Of a DNA stretch of 23,080 nt, positions 7,441 through 14,495 are shown piece after piece (position 1 is the first letter of the stretch; each line of letters opens with the position of its first letter). The position numbers and the translations under genes are program-made. The notes under the pieces were generated by a model. The model had not been told where the DNA came from. It saw only the letters and a list, made by a program, of their open reading frames with translations, and ran no database searches. Origin of the DNA: Rhodobacter sp. GTDB taxonomy: Bacteria; Pseudomonadota; Alphaproteobacteria; Rhodobacterales; Rhodobacteraceae. The stretch is from positions 1 to 23,080 of the forward strand of contig JAIXVS010000303.1 of NCBI GenBank assembly GCA_027482795.1, written 5' to 3'.

Positions 7441-8477
7441 AGATTTTAATCACGGGCGGCATGGGGTTTATCGGGTCTGCCGTGGTGCGGCTGGCCGTGT
7501 CGCGCGGGCATGAGGTGATCAATCTGGACGCCATGACCTATGCCGCCTGCGAGGCGAATGTGGCGCAAGTGGCAACCTCAAACCTGTACAGCTTTGAGCA
7601 GGCCGATATCCGCGACCGCGCCCGACTGGATGATGTCTTCAACACCCACAGCCCCGATGCCGTAATGCACCTTGCCGCTGAAAGCCATGTTGACCGTTCT
7701 ATCGATGGCCCAAGTGATTTTGTGCAAACCAATATCACGGGCACCTTCAACATGCTGGAAGCCGCCCGCGCCTATTGGCAGGGCGCAGGTCGCCCCGTGG
7801 GTTTTCGTTTTCACCACATTTCCACAGATGAGGTTTTCGGCAGTTTGGGCGAGGTGGGCAAATTCACCGAAGACACGCCCTACGATCCGCGCAGCCCCTA
7901 TTCCGCCAGCAAGGCCGCCAGTGACCATCTGGTGCGCGCATGGGGGGAGACTTATGGATTGCCCGTGGTTTTGACCAATTGTTCCAACAATTACGGCCCC
8001 TACCACTTTCCCGAAAAGCTGATCCCAGTGGTGATTTTGAACGCACTCGCTGGGCAGCCCATTCCCGTTTACGGGCAGGGTAAAAACGTGCGCGATTGGC
8101 TGTATGTCGAAGATCACGCAGATGCCTTGCTGCTGGTTTTGGCTAAGGGTGCGCTGGGCCGCAGCTATAATGTCGGCGGCGAGAATGAGGCGCAAAATAT
8201 TGATATCGTTCAGAAAATCTGCGTGCTGCTGGACGAGATGGCCCCATCAGGCGCGCCCCATGCCCGCCTGATCACCTATGTCACCGACCGTCCAGGGCAC
8301 GATCTGCGCTATGCGATTGACCCCGCGCGCATTCGCACTGAACTGGGCTGGCGGCCATCCGTTACGCTTGACGAAGGTCTGCGTCGCACCGTGCGCTGGT
8401 ATTTGGACAATGCCGCATGGTGGCAGCCGTTACAGGCGCGCAGCGGTGTGGGGCAGCGTTTGGGAACGCGTGCATGA
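7437..8477 (+). CDS. rfbB: dTDP-glucose 4,6-dehydratase
   Basis: The 346-residue extended SDR converts dTDP-glucose to dTDP-4-keto-6-deoxyglucose. It has the nucleotide-binding motif GGMGFIG at residues 7-13, the catalytic T130-D131-E132 in HISTDEVFG, and the Y155-x3-K159 pair in SPYSASKAASDHL. The ATG at 7437 overlaps the rfbC stop by four bases and gives the standard N terminus MKILITGG. An in-frame upstream ATG at 7347 would add 30 unrelated residues inside rfbC and is rejected. The gene overlaps rfbD at its end in the same way, so the four rfb genes are probably translated as a coupled unit. Confidence 0.96.
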   Translation: MKILITGGMGFIGSAVVRLAVSRGHEVINLDAMTYAACEANVAQVATSNLYSFEQADIRDRARLDDVFNTHSPDAVMHLAAESHVDRSIDGPSDFVQTNITGTFNMLEAARAYWQGAGRPVGFRFHHISTDEVFGSLGEVGKFTEDTPYDPRSPYSASKAASDHLVRAWGETYGLPVVLTNCSNNYGPYHFPEKLIPVVILNALAGQPIPVYGQGKNVRDWLYVEDHADALLLVLAKGALGRSYNVGGENEAQNIDIVQKICVLLDEMAPSGAPHARLITYVTDRPGHDLRYAIDPARIRTELGWRPSVTLDEGLRRTVRWYLDNAAWWQPLQARSGVGQRLGTRA

Positions 8478-9322
8478 GAGTGCTGGTGTTCGGGCAAACT
8501 GGCCAAGTGGCTCAGGAATTGGCGCGCAGCGTTCCAGCGGGCGTTTCAGTGCGATTTTTATCCCGATCACAGGCCGATTTCATGCAGCCTGACTCATGCG
8601 CGGCAGCGGTGCAAGATTGCGATCTGGTCATCAACGCCGCAGCTTGGACAGCTGTTGATCTGGCCGAGGCCCACGAGGCTGATGCGACCCTTGTCAACGC
8701 CGCCAGTCCCAGTGCCATAGCGCAGGCTTGCGCAGCGCTGGGCATTCCAATGATCCACGTCTCTACCGATTATGTGTTCGATGGTGCGGGCGATGCGCCC
8801 TTTGCCCCCGATCATCCCACCGCCCCCTTGGGGGCCTATGGGCGCAGCAAAATGGCGGGGGAGGTGGGCATGCGCGGCAGCGGCGGGCGCCATGTTATCC
8901 TGCGCACGTCTTGGGTGTTTTCGGCACATGGCAGCAATTTCCTAAAGACGATGTTGCGGCTCGGCGGTGCACGGGAAAACCTAAATGTGGTGGCCGACCA
9001 AATCGGCGGGCCGACCCCTGCAAGCGCGATTGCGGGTGCCATTTGGCAGATTGCAGCGGCAATGCAAGCAGGCAACGCGGGCGGCACTTACCACTTTTCT
9101 GGCGCGCCTGATACGTCTTGGGCGAATTTTGCGCGCGCGATTATGCAGGCGGCAAACCTGTCCTGCACCATCACGGATATTCCCACATCCGCCTACCCAA
9201 CCCCCGCCCGCCGCCCCGCCAATTCGCGGCTCGATTGCAGCACATTGGAGCGCGACTTTGGCATCGCTCGCCCCGATTGGCAGGCCGCCCTTCCCGCCCT
9301 GATTAAGGAGATAAGCCCATGA
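8474..9322 (+). CDS. rfbD: dTDP-4-dehydrorhamnose reductase
   Basis: The 282-residue protein is the RmlD reductase, which makes dTDP-L-rhamnose with NAD(P)H. It carries the nucleotide motif GQTGQV near residues 7-12, the catalytic phrase STDYVFDG (S97, T98, D99) and the Y122-x3-K126 pair in YGRSK. The start ATG at 8474 overlaps the rfbB stop by four bases and gives MRVLVFGQTG, the usual family beginning. The final bases contain AAGGAG, which acts as the ribosome site for rfbA, whose ATG overlaps the stop. The length is normal and no residue is missing. Confidence 0.95.
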   Translation: MRVLVFGQTGQVAQELARSVPAGVSVRFLSRSQADFMQPDSCAAAVQDCDLVINAAAWTAVDLAEAHEADATLVNAASPSAIAQACAALGIPMIHVSTDYVFDGAGDAPFAPDHPTAPLGAYGRSKMAGEVGMRGSGGRHVILRTSWVFSAHGSNFLKTMLRLGGARENLNVVADQIGGPTPASAIAGAIWQIAAAMQAGNAGGTYHFSGAPDTSWANFARAIMQAANLSCTITDIPTSAYPTPARRPANSRLDCSTLERDFGIARPDWQAALPALIKEISP

Positions 9323-10197
9323 ACCGCAAAGGGATTATTCTGGCAGGCGGCACAGGATCACGCCTGTGGCCCATTACCTTGGGCGTATCCAAACAATTGC
9401 TTCCCATTCATGATAAACCGATGATCTACTACCCCTTGTCGGTGCTGATGCTGGGCGGCATCCGCGAGGTGGCGATCATCACCACGCCCGAAGATCAGGC
9501 GCAGTTCCAGCGCCTGCTGGGCGATGGGGCGCAATGGGGGTTGCAGCTGACCTATATCATCCAACCCTCGCCTGATGGGCTGGCGCAGGCCTATCTCTTG
9601 GCGCGCGATTTTCTGAACGGTGCGCCTTCGGTTTTGGTGCTGGGCGACAACATCTTTTTCGGCCACGGCCTGCCCGAAATGTTGGCTCAGGCGGATGCCA
9701 AAGCGCAGGGCGGCACGGTGTTTGGCTATCGCGTGGCAGACCCCGAACGCTATGGCGTGGTGGATTTTGATGCAAATGGCCAAGTGCGCGCGATTATTGA
9801 AAAACCCGCAAAGCCGCCGTCAAATTACGCCGTCACAGGCCTGTATTATCTGGATGCCCGCGCGCCAGATTTGGCAGCGCAAGTGAAACCCTCGCCGCGC
9901 GGCGAGTTGGAAATTGCTGATCTATTGGAGATTTACCGCGCCGAGGGCAGCCTGAACGTTGAACGCATGGGCCGCGGGTATGCTTGGCTGGATACGGGCA
10001 CGCATGGAAGCCTGCTGGACGCGGGCAATTTCGTGCGCACATTGGAGAATCGCCAAGGTTTGCAAGTGGGCTGCCCTGATGAAATTGCATACCGCCAAGG
10101 ATGGATTTCGCGCGATAATTTGGCCGTACGGGCGAAAATCTACGCAAAGAATGACTATGGGCGGTATTTGGCCGCGATAGTGGCCGAGCGCGTGTGA
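9319..10197 (+). CDS. rfbA: Glucose-1-phosphate thymidylyltransferase
   Basis: The 292-residue nucleotidyltransferase joins glucose-1-phosphate and dTTP into dTDP-glucose, the first step of the pathway. The N terminus has GGTGSRLWPIT and then SKQLLPIHDKPMIYYPL, the diagnostic nucleotide- and sugar-binding region. LVLGDNIFFGHGL and GTVFGYRVADPERYGVVDF follow in the expected order. The ATG overlaps the rfbD stop (ATGA) and is preceded by AAGGAG. It is the last gene of the rfb run. Its TGA stop lies against a hairpin at 10201-10219. The rhamnose nucleotide is presumably used for a surface polysaccharide, but no glycosyltransferase gene is in the window. Confidence 0.96.
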   Translation: MNRKGIILAGGTGSRLWPITLGVSKQLLPIHDKPMIYYPLSVLMLGGIREVAIITTPEDQAQFQRLLGDGAQWGLQLTYIIQPSPDGLAQAYLLARDFLNGAPSVLVLGDNIFFGHGLPEMLAQADAKAQGGTVFGYRVADPERYGVVDFDANGQVRAIIEKPAKPPSNYAVTGLYYLDARAPDLAAQVKPSPRGELEIADLLEIYRAEGSLNVERMGRGYAWLDTGTHGSLLDAGNFVRTLENRQGLQVGCPDEIAYRQGWISRDNLAVRAKIYAKNDYGRYLAAIVAERV

Positions 10198-10200
10198 AAA

Positions 10201-10219
10201 AGGGGGCTGTCAGCCCCCT
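10201..10219 (-). terminator. Intrinsic terminator of the fds operon (possibly acting both ways)
   Basis: A 7-bp stem AGGGGGC with GCCCCCT closes a 5-base loop. Read on the minus strand it is followed by a short run of T, partly formed by the bases of the rfbA stop, so it fits an intrinsic terminator for the leftward fds transcript. Read on the plus strand the stem is followed by CGTCGC and is a poorer terminator for rfbA. Confidence 0.6.
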
Positions 10220-10232
10220 CGTCGCTTCGCTC

Positions 10233-10314
10233 CTCACCCCCGAGGATATTTGCAGAGCAAGGAAGCAGGCAGAAGGTTTGTTCCTTCCTTGCTCTAAAAA
10301 TATCCTGGGGTGAG
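10233..10314. repeat. Long imperfect palindrome, REP-like intergenic element
   Basis: The arms begin CTCACCCC at 10233 and end GGGGTGAG at 10314. Between these the left arm reads AGGATATTT then AGAGCAAGGAAG, and the right arm is its near-exact reverse complement. About 30 pairs can form, interrupted by a two-base bulge and a small mismatch, around a loop of roughly 15 bases. CCCCGAGGATATTT-type palindromes recur between genes in Rhodobacterales genomes as I remember them, so this is probably a dispersed extragenic element rather than a gene-specific one. Confidence 0.6.
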
Positions 10315-10325
10315 CGCGCAGCTAT

Positions 10326-10348
10326 ACTTGCGAAGCTTCTTCGCAAGT
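10326..10348. repeat. Perfect 10-bp hairpin near the 3' end of the fds operon
   Basis: ACTTGCGAAG at 10326-10335 and CTTCGCAAGT at 10339-10348 form a perfect stem with a 3-base loop. It lies 25 bases beyond the fdsD stop on the minus strand. Neither side has a good T run, so it may stabilise the 3' end of the transcript or be part of the neighbouring repeat element rather than a terminator. Confidence 0.5.
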
Positions 10349-10372
10349 TTGGGCAAAGCCCCTTATGGGCCA

Positions 10373-10618
10373 TCAGGCCGACACAGGGCGCTTGATCCTG
10401 TCCGCAGCTTCCAGCACCAAGGGGCGCAGGCCTGCGCCGCCTTCGTCGATGACAGAAAACAAATGGCGGCGCATACGGGGTTCCCAAAAGTCGTTGATAT
10501 GAGATGCCAGCAGCGCCACGCCTTCGGCATGAGGTTTGCTTTCCATGAATTTGGCGATCTGGTTGGCCATATAGATCAGCTTGGCTTGCGGGTTGGTATG
10601 CGAGGGTTCAGGCGACAT
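10373..10618 (-). CDS. fdsD: Formate dehydrogenase delta subunit / accessory protein FdsD
   Basis: The 81-residue protein contains KLIYMANQIAKFME and, further on, HINDFWEPRMRR, both typical of the FdsD family. In Rhodobacter capsulatus FdsD is needed for an active FdsGBA complex and copurifies with it; its exact action is not known. I chose the ATG at 10618, preceded by AAGAGG at a suitable spacing. It overlaps the fdhD stop by 11 bases. A longer reading from 10687 lies wholly inside fdhD and is rejected. It is the last gene of the fds operon, followed by a hairpin and then a terminator. Confidence 0.92.
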   Translation of the reverse strand: MSPEPSHTNPQAKLIYMANQIAKFMESKPHAEGVALLASHINDFWEPRMRRHLFSVIDEGGAGLRPLVLEAADRIKRPVSA

Positions 10619-11408
10619 CGGCGGCCTCTTGGGAAATGCGGTTGGGGTGGGTGAACAGGTCAAATCGCTCGCCCCGCGCCTGTGCAATCAGGGTGATGCC
10701 TGCGCCATCTGCCATGCGCAGGGCGGCATCGGTGGGGGCGGATGCGGCGATGATGATTGGTGCGCCAAGGCTTGCCACCTTTTGCACCATGTCGATAGAG
10801 ACGCGAGATGTCAAAAGAACTGCGCCATTTGGGGTAAGTCCTGTGCGGCCTATATGGCCAACCAATTTATCCAGCGCATTGTGCCGCCCCACATCTTCGC
10901 GCACGGCAACCATGGGATTTGTCCAAAACCCTGCGGCATGAATGGCGCGGGTGGCATCATGCAGGGGTTGATGGCGGGGCAAATCGCCCATAGCGGCCAT
11001 CACCTGCGATGGGGTCATTGTGAACGTGTGGTCGGAAACAGGTTGAGCCGCGCGCAGCGCCTCTTCCAAACTATCAATCCCGCACAGGCCGCAGCCCACA
11101 GGCCCCGCCATAGTGCGGCGGCGCGCGGATAGGCGCGCCTCGGCCTGCGCGTCGACCCAGATTTGCAGATCAATTCCCAGCGGGGTTTCCACAAGGTCGA
11201 CGGATTGAATTTGATCTGCCCGCGCAATCCCTTCGCTGGCCGCAAAACCATAGGCGAAATCGACCAGATCGGCGGGGCTGGCCATCATTACCGCCTGCGT
11301 CGTGCCGTTGAAAGACAGCGCCACCGCCACCTCGGCGGCGAGCGGGCGGGCGGGGACATCGCCCCGCCCAAAGCTGACGCGCTGTGCTGGGCGCGACGTT
11401 TGCATCAT
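10608..11408 (-). CDS. fdhD: FdhD/FdsC formate dehydrogenase sulfurtransferase
   Basis: The 266-residue protein belongs to the FdhD family, which moves sulfur from a cysteine desulfurase to the molybdenum cofactor before its insertion into formate dehydrogenase. The two conserved cysteines are C106 and C109 in GCGLCG. Later phrases VREDVGRHNALDKLVG and TSRVSIDMVQKVA are family signatures. In Rhodobacter capsulatus the same gene is named fdsC. The ATG at 11408 overlaps the fdsA stop by four bases; a second ATG directly follows and could also serve. An extension to 11465 would lie inside fdsA and has no family similarity. Confidence 0.94.
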   Translation of the reverse strand: MMQTSRPAQRVSFGRGDVPARPLAAEVAVALSFNGTTQAVMMASPADLVDFAYGFAASEGIARADQIQSVDLVETPLGIDLQIWVDAQAEARLSARRRTMAGPVGCGLCGIDSLEEALRAAQPVSDHTFTMTPSQVMAAMGDLPRHQPLHDATRAIHAAGFWTNPMVAVREDVGRHNALDKLVGHIGRTGLTPNGAVLLTSRVSIDMVQKVASLGAPIIIAASAPTDAALRMADGAGITLIAQARGERFDLFTHPNRISQEAADVA

Positions 11409-14281
11409 TCGGCCGCCGCGATGCGCCGCGAGTGTGCTGCCTGCGCGGCATAGTCCTGTTGCCACTCGGATGGGCCATTTGACAGGCCCACCTGAACAGC
11501 CGTTACTTTATATTCGGGGCAATTGGTGGCCCAATCCGAATAATCTGTCGTGATCACGTTGGCCTGCGTGTCGGGGTGGTGGAACGTGGTGTAAACCACA
11601 CCGGGATTGACGCGGTCGGTGACTTTTGCGCGCAGGCTCGTCTCGCCCGAGCGGCTGGCAAGGCGTACATAATCGCCATCCTTGACACCGCGCACTTCCG
11701 CGTCATGCGGGTGAATTTCCAGCAGGTCTTCGGTATGCCACGCGACATTGGCGGTGCGCCGCGTTTGCGCGCCGACGTTGTACTGCGACAAGATGCGCCC
11801 TGTGGTCAGCAGCAGCGGAAAGCGCGGGCCAGTGCGTTCATCGGTTGCGACATATTCTGTGTGGATGAACTTGCCCTTGCCGCGCACAAACCCGTCAACA
11901 TGCATCAGCGGCGTGCCTTCGGGTGCCTTTTCATTGCAAGGCCACTGCACGGAGCCCAGTTCTTCCAGCCTTGCATAGTTCACGCCCGCAAAGCTGGGGG
12001 TGGTCATGGCAATCTCGTCCATGATTTGGGACGGATGCGTGTAGCCCCAATTTGCGCCCATAGCGCGGGCCAGCATTTGGGTGATTTCCCAATCGGCATA
12101 GCCATTGCGCGGGGCCATGACCTTGCGCACGCGGTTGATGCGGCGTTCGGCATTGGTAAAGGTGCCGTCTTTTTCCAGGAAGGTGGAACCTGGCAAGAAC
12201 ACATGCGCGTAATTGGCGGTTTCATTTAGGAACAGGTCATGCACGATCACGCAGTCCATCGCGGCAAGGCCAGCGGCCACGTGCTTGGTGTCTGGGTCAG
12301 ATTGTAGGATGTCCTCCCCTTGGCAATACAGGCCCTTGAACGTGCCTTCCATCGCGGCATCCAGCATATTGGGAATGCGCAGGCCGGGTTCGTCGTCAAT
12401 CTGTACGCCCCAAACCTTTTGGAAAATCTCGCGCACGCCTTCGCCTTTGACATGGCGATAGCCGGGCAGTTCGTGCGGGAACGACCCCATATCGCAGGAC
12501 CCTTGCACGTTGTTTTGCCCGCGCAAGGGGTTTACCCCCACGCCCGCGCGGCCAACATTGCCCGTCATCATGGCAAGGTTAGCGATGCCGATCACGGTAG
12601 TCGAGCCCTGCGAATGCTCGGTCACGCCCAGCCCATAGTAAATCGCGCCATTGCCGCCTTTGGCATATAGGCGGGCTGCTGCGCGCAGCTCTTCTGCGGA
12701 AACACCCGTTAGCAGGGCGGTGGATTCGGGGCTGTTTTCGGGGCGCGCGGCGAATTCGGCGTAATCTTGGAATTCGTCCCAATCGCAACGCTCGCGGATA
12801 AACGCCTCGTCAAACAGGCCTTCGGTAACAATCACATGGGCCAGCGCGGTCACAACGGCCACGTTGGTGCCTGGGGTCAGTGCCAGATGATGCGCGGCCT
12901 TGATATGCGGGCTTTGCACCATATCGGTGCGGCGCGGGTCGATCACAATCAGCTTGGCCCCTTTGCGCAGGCGCTTTTTCAAACGGCTGGCAAAAACTGG
13001 ATGGCCATCGGTTGGGTTTGCGCCAATCACGATGACAACATCGGTTTGTTCTACCGAATCAAAGTCTTGCGTGCCCGCACTGGTGCCCAGCGTTTGGCCC
13101 AGCCCATAGCCTGTGGGCGAATGGCAGACCCGCGCGCAGGTATCTGTATTGTTGTTCATAAACACAGCGCGGGTCAGCTTTTGCACCAAATATGCCTCTT
13201 CATTGGTGCAACGAGACGATGTGATGACGCCCACCGAATGGCGGCCGTGCTTTTCAATAATGCCCTTCATACGGGCGGCGGTAAATTCCATCGCTTCGGC
13301 CCAAGATACTTCGCGCCACGGGTCAGTGATGTTTTCGCGGATCATTGGGTTCAGGATGCGATCCTGATGGCTGGCATAGCCATAGGCAAAGCGGCCCTTC
13401 ACGCAGGAATGGCCACGGTTCGCCTTGCCGTGTTTGTAGGGCACCATGCGGACCAATTCATCGCCGCGCAGTTCGGCCTTGAACGAACAGCCTACGCCGC
13501 AATAGGCGCAGGTGGTGATCACGCTGCGTTCGGGCGTGCCGATCTCGATGATGGATTTTTCTTGCAACGTGGCGGTGGGGCAGGCAGCCACGCAGGCCCC
13601 GCAAGACACGCAATCGGAAGTGATCGCGGTATCGGTTTTTGCGCCGAAGGATACACGGCTGTCAAAACCGCGCCCTTCGATGGTAAGGGCAAAGGTACCC
13701 TGCACTTCTTCGCAGGCGCGCACGCAGCGCGAACATACGATGCATTTTTGCGGATCATAGCTGAAATAGGGGTTCGAATCGTCGCGCGGAATGTATTGCG
13801 GGTTCACTTGCCCGCTGGTGTCTTTGGCGCGGAAATGGGTTTGAACCGCCTCATACCGCACATCGCGCAGGCCCACGGCCCCTGCCATATCTTGCAATTC
13901 GCAGTCACCATTGGCGCTGCATGTTAGGCAATCTAGCGGGTGGTCGCTGATATAAAGTTCCATCACGCCGCGCCGCAGGGTTTTCAGTTTTGCGTTCTGC
14001 GTGGTCACTTTCAGCCCCGCAGCCACGGGCGTGGTGCAAGATGCTGGCGTGCCATTGCGGCCTTCGATTTCTACCAAACAAAGGCGGCACGAGCCAAAGG
14101 CATCGACCGAATCTGTGGCGCACAGTTTTGGCACGGAAATGCCAATTTCCGCCGCCGCCCGCATGATCGAGGTGCCTTCGGGCACCGTCACATCAAAGCC
14201 GTCAATCGTCAATGTGACCATCTGTTTAGATTTGGCCGCAGGGGTGCCATAATCGCGGTCGGGAATGATGAAATCTTTCAT
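11405..14281 (-). CDS. fdsA: NAD-dependent formate dehydrogenase, molybdenum-containing alpha subunit
   Basis: The 958-residue subunit oxidises formate to CO2 at a bis-MGD molybdenum centre. It has an N-terminal [2Fe-2S] domain (C54, C65, C68, C82), a His-ligated cluster site (H114, C118, C121, C127), a two-cluster ferredoxin domain (C180, C183, C186, C190 and C224, C227, C230, C234) and the cluster site C258, C261, C265, C293. The molybdopterin domain follows. The molybdenum ligand is cysteine C386, not selenocysteine, followed by H387; R587 is also present. These numbers agree with those I recall for the Rhodobacter capsulatus enzyme. The ATG at 14281 lies one base after the stop of the small gene and is preceded by AAAGG. 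A longer reading from 14332 enters that gene and is rejected. Confidence 0.97.
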   Translation of the reverse strand: MKDFIIPDRDYGTPAAKSKQMVTLTIDGFDVTVPEGTSIMRAAAEIGISVPKLCATDSVDAFGSCRLCLVEIEGRNGTPASCTTPVAAGLKVTTQNAKLKTLRRGVMELYISDHPLDCLTCSANGDCELQDMAGAVGLRDVRYEAVQTHFRAKDTSGQVNPQYIPRDDSNPYFSYDPQKCIVCSRCVRACEEVQGTFALTIEGRGFDSRVSFGAKTDTAITSDCVSCGACVAACPTATLQEKSIIEIGTPERSVITTCAYCGVGCSFKAELRGDELVRMVPYKHGKANRGHSCVKGRFAYGYASHQDRILNPMIRENITDPWREVSWAEAMEFTAARMKGIIEKHGRHSVGVITSSRCTNEEAYLVQKLTRAVFMNNNTDTCARVCHSPTGYGLGQTLGTSAGTQDFDSVEQTDVVIVIGANPTDGHPVFASRLKKRLRKGAKLIVIDPRRTDMVQSPHIKAAHHLALTPGTNVAVVTALAHVIVTEGLFDEAFIRERCDWDEFQDYAEFAARPENSPESTALLTGVSAEELRAAARLYAKGGNGAIYYGLGVTEHSQGSTTVIGIANLAMMTGNVGRAGVGVNPLRGQNNVQGSCDMGSFPHELPGYRHVKGEGVREIFQKVWGVQIDDEPGLRIPNMLDAAMEGTFKGLYCQGEDILQSDPDTKHVAAGLAAMDCVIVHDLFLNETANYAHVFLPGSTFLEKDGTFTNAERRINRVRKVMAPRNGYADWEITQMLARAMGANWGYTHPSQIMDEIAMTTPSFAGVNYARLEELGSVQWPCNEKAPEGTPLMHVDGFVRGKGKFIHTEYVATDERTGPRFPLLLTTGRILSQYNVGAQTRRTANVAWHTEDLLEIHPHDAEVRGVKDGDYVRLASRSGETSLRAKVTDRVNPGVVYTTFHHPDTQANVITTDYSDWATNCPEYKVTAVQVGLSNGPSEWQQDYAAQAAHSRRIAAAE

Positions 14282-14282
14282 T

Positions 14283-14495
14283 TCAGGCACCTTTCTTTGT
14301 GGCAAGCTGATGGGCGACGATGGCATTGGCATGGCCGTGTCCCATGGCGTGATGTTCTTTCAGATGGGCGACAATCTGCATATGCGGATTGCCCAGCAAA
14401 GGGGCGATCACATCGAACCAATGCTGCATGGGCTGGCCGTATTTCACCTCGATGGATGGGAAATAGGATGCGGGGCCTTTGACGGGTTCGGTCAT
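14283..14495 (-). CDS. DUF4287-like small protein embedded in the fds operon
   Basis: The 70-residue product has KGPASYFPSIE at residues 6-16, W26, and a histidine-rich C-terminal half ending in MGHGHANAIVAH (51-62). Eight of 70 residues are histidine (25, 38, 44, 48, 49, 53, 55, 62). The pattern matches my memory of the DUF4287 family, whose function is unknown to me. There is no signal peptide, membrane segment or cysteine. Its ATG overlaps the fdsB stop by four bases and its stop lies one base before the fdsA start, so it should be made together with the dehydrogenase. Context suggests a helper for assembly, metal or cofactor handling, or substrate supply, but that is inference. A longer reading from 14708 lies inside fdsB and is rejected. 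Confidence 0.82.
   Translation of the reverse strand: MTEPVKGPASYFPSIEVKYGQPMQHWFDVIAPLLGNPHMQIVAHLKEHHAMGHGHANAIVAHQLATKKGA

Noticed and set aside
10198..10372. The repeat-rich convergent gap as a remnant of an insertion sequence or a CRISPR array.
   Set aside because: There is a single palindrome rather than regularly spaced repeats, no transposase fragment in any frame and no target-site duplication that I could see.
12767..13927. A 386-codon open frame on the plus strand opposite fdsA.
   Set aside because: It is wholly antisense to conserved cluster-binding and catalytic parts of fdsA, has no recognisable domain, and is explained by the GC-rich codon bias of the real gene.
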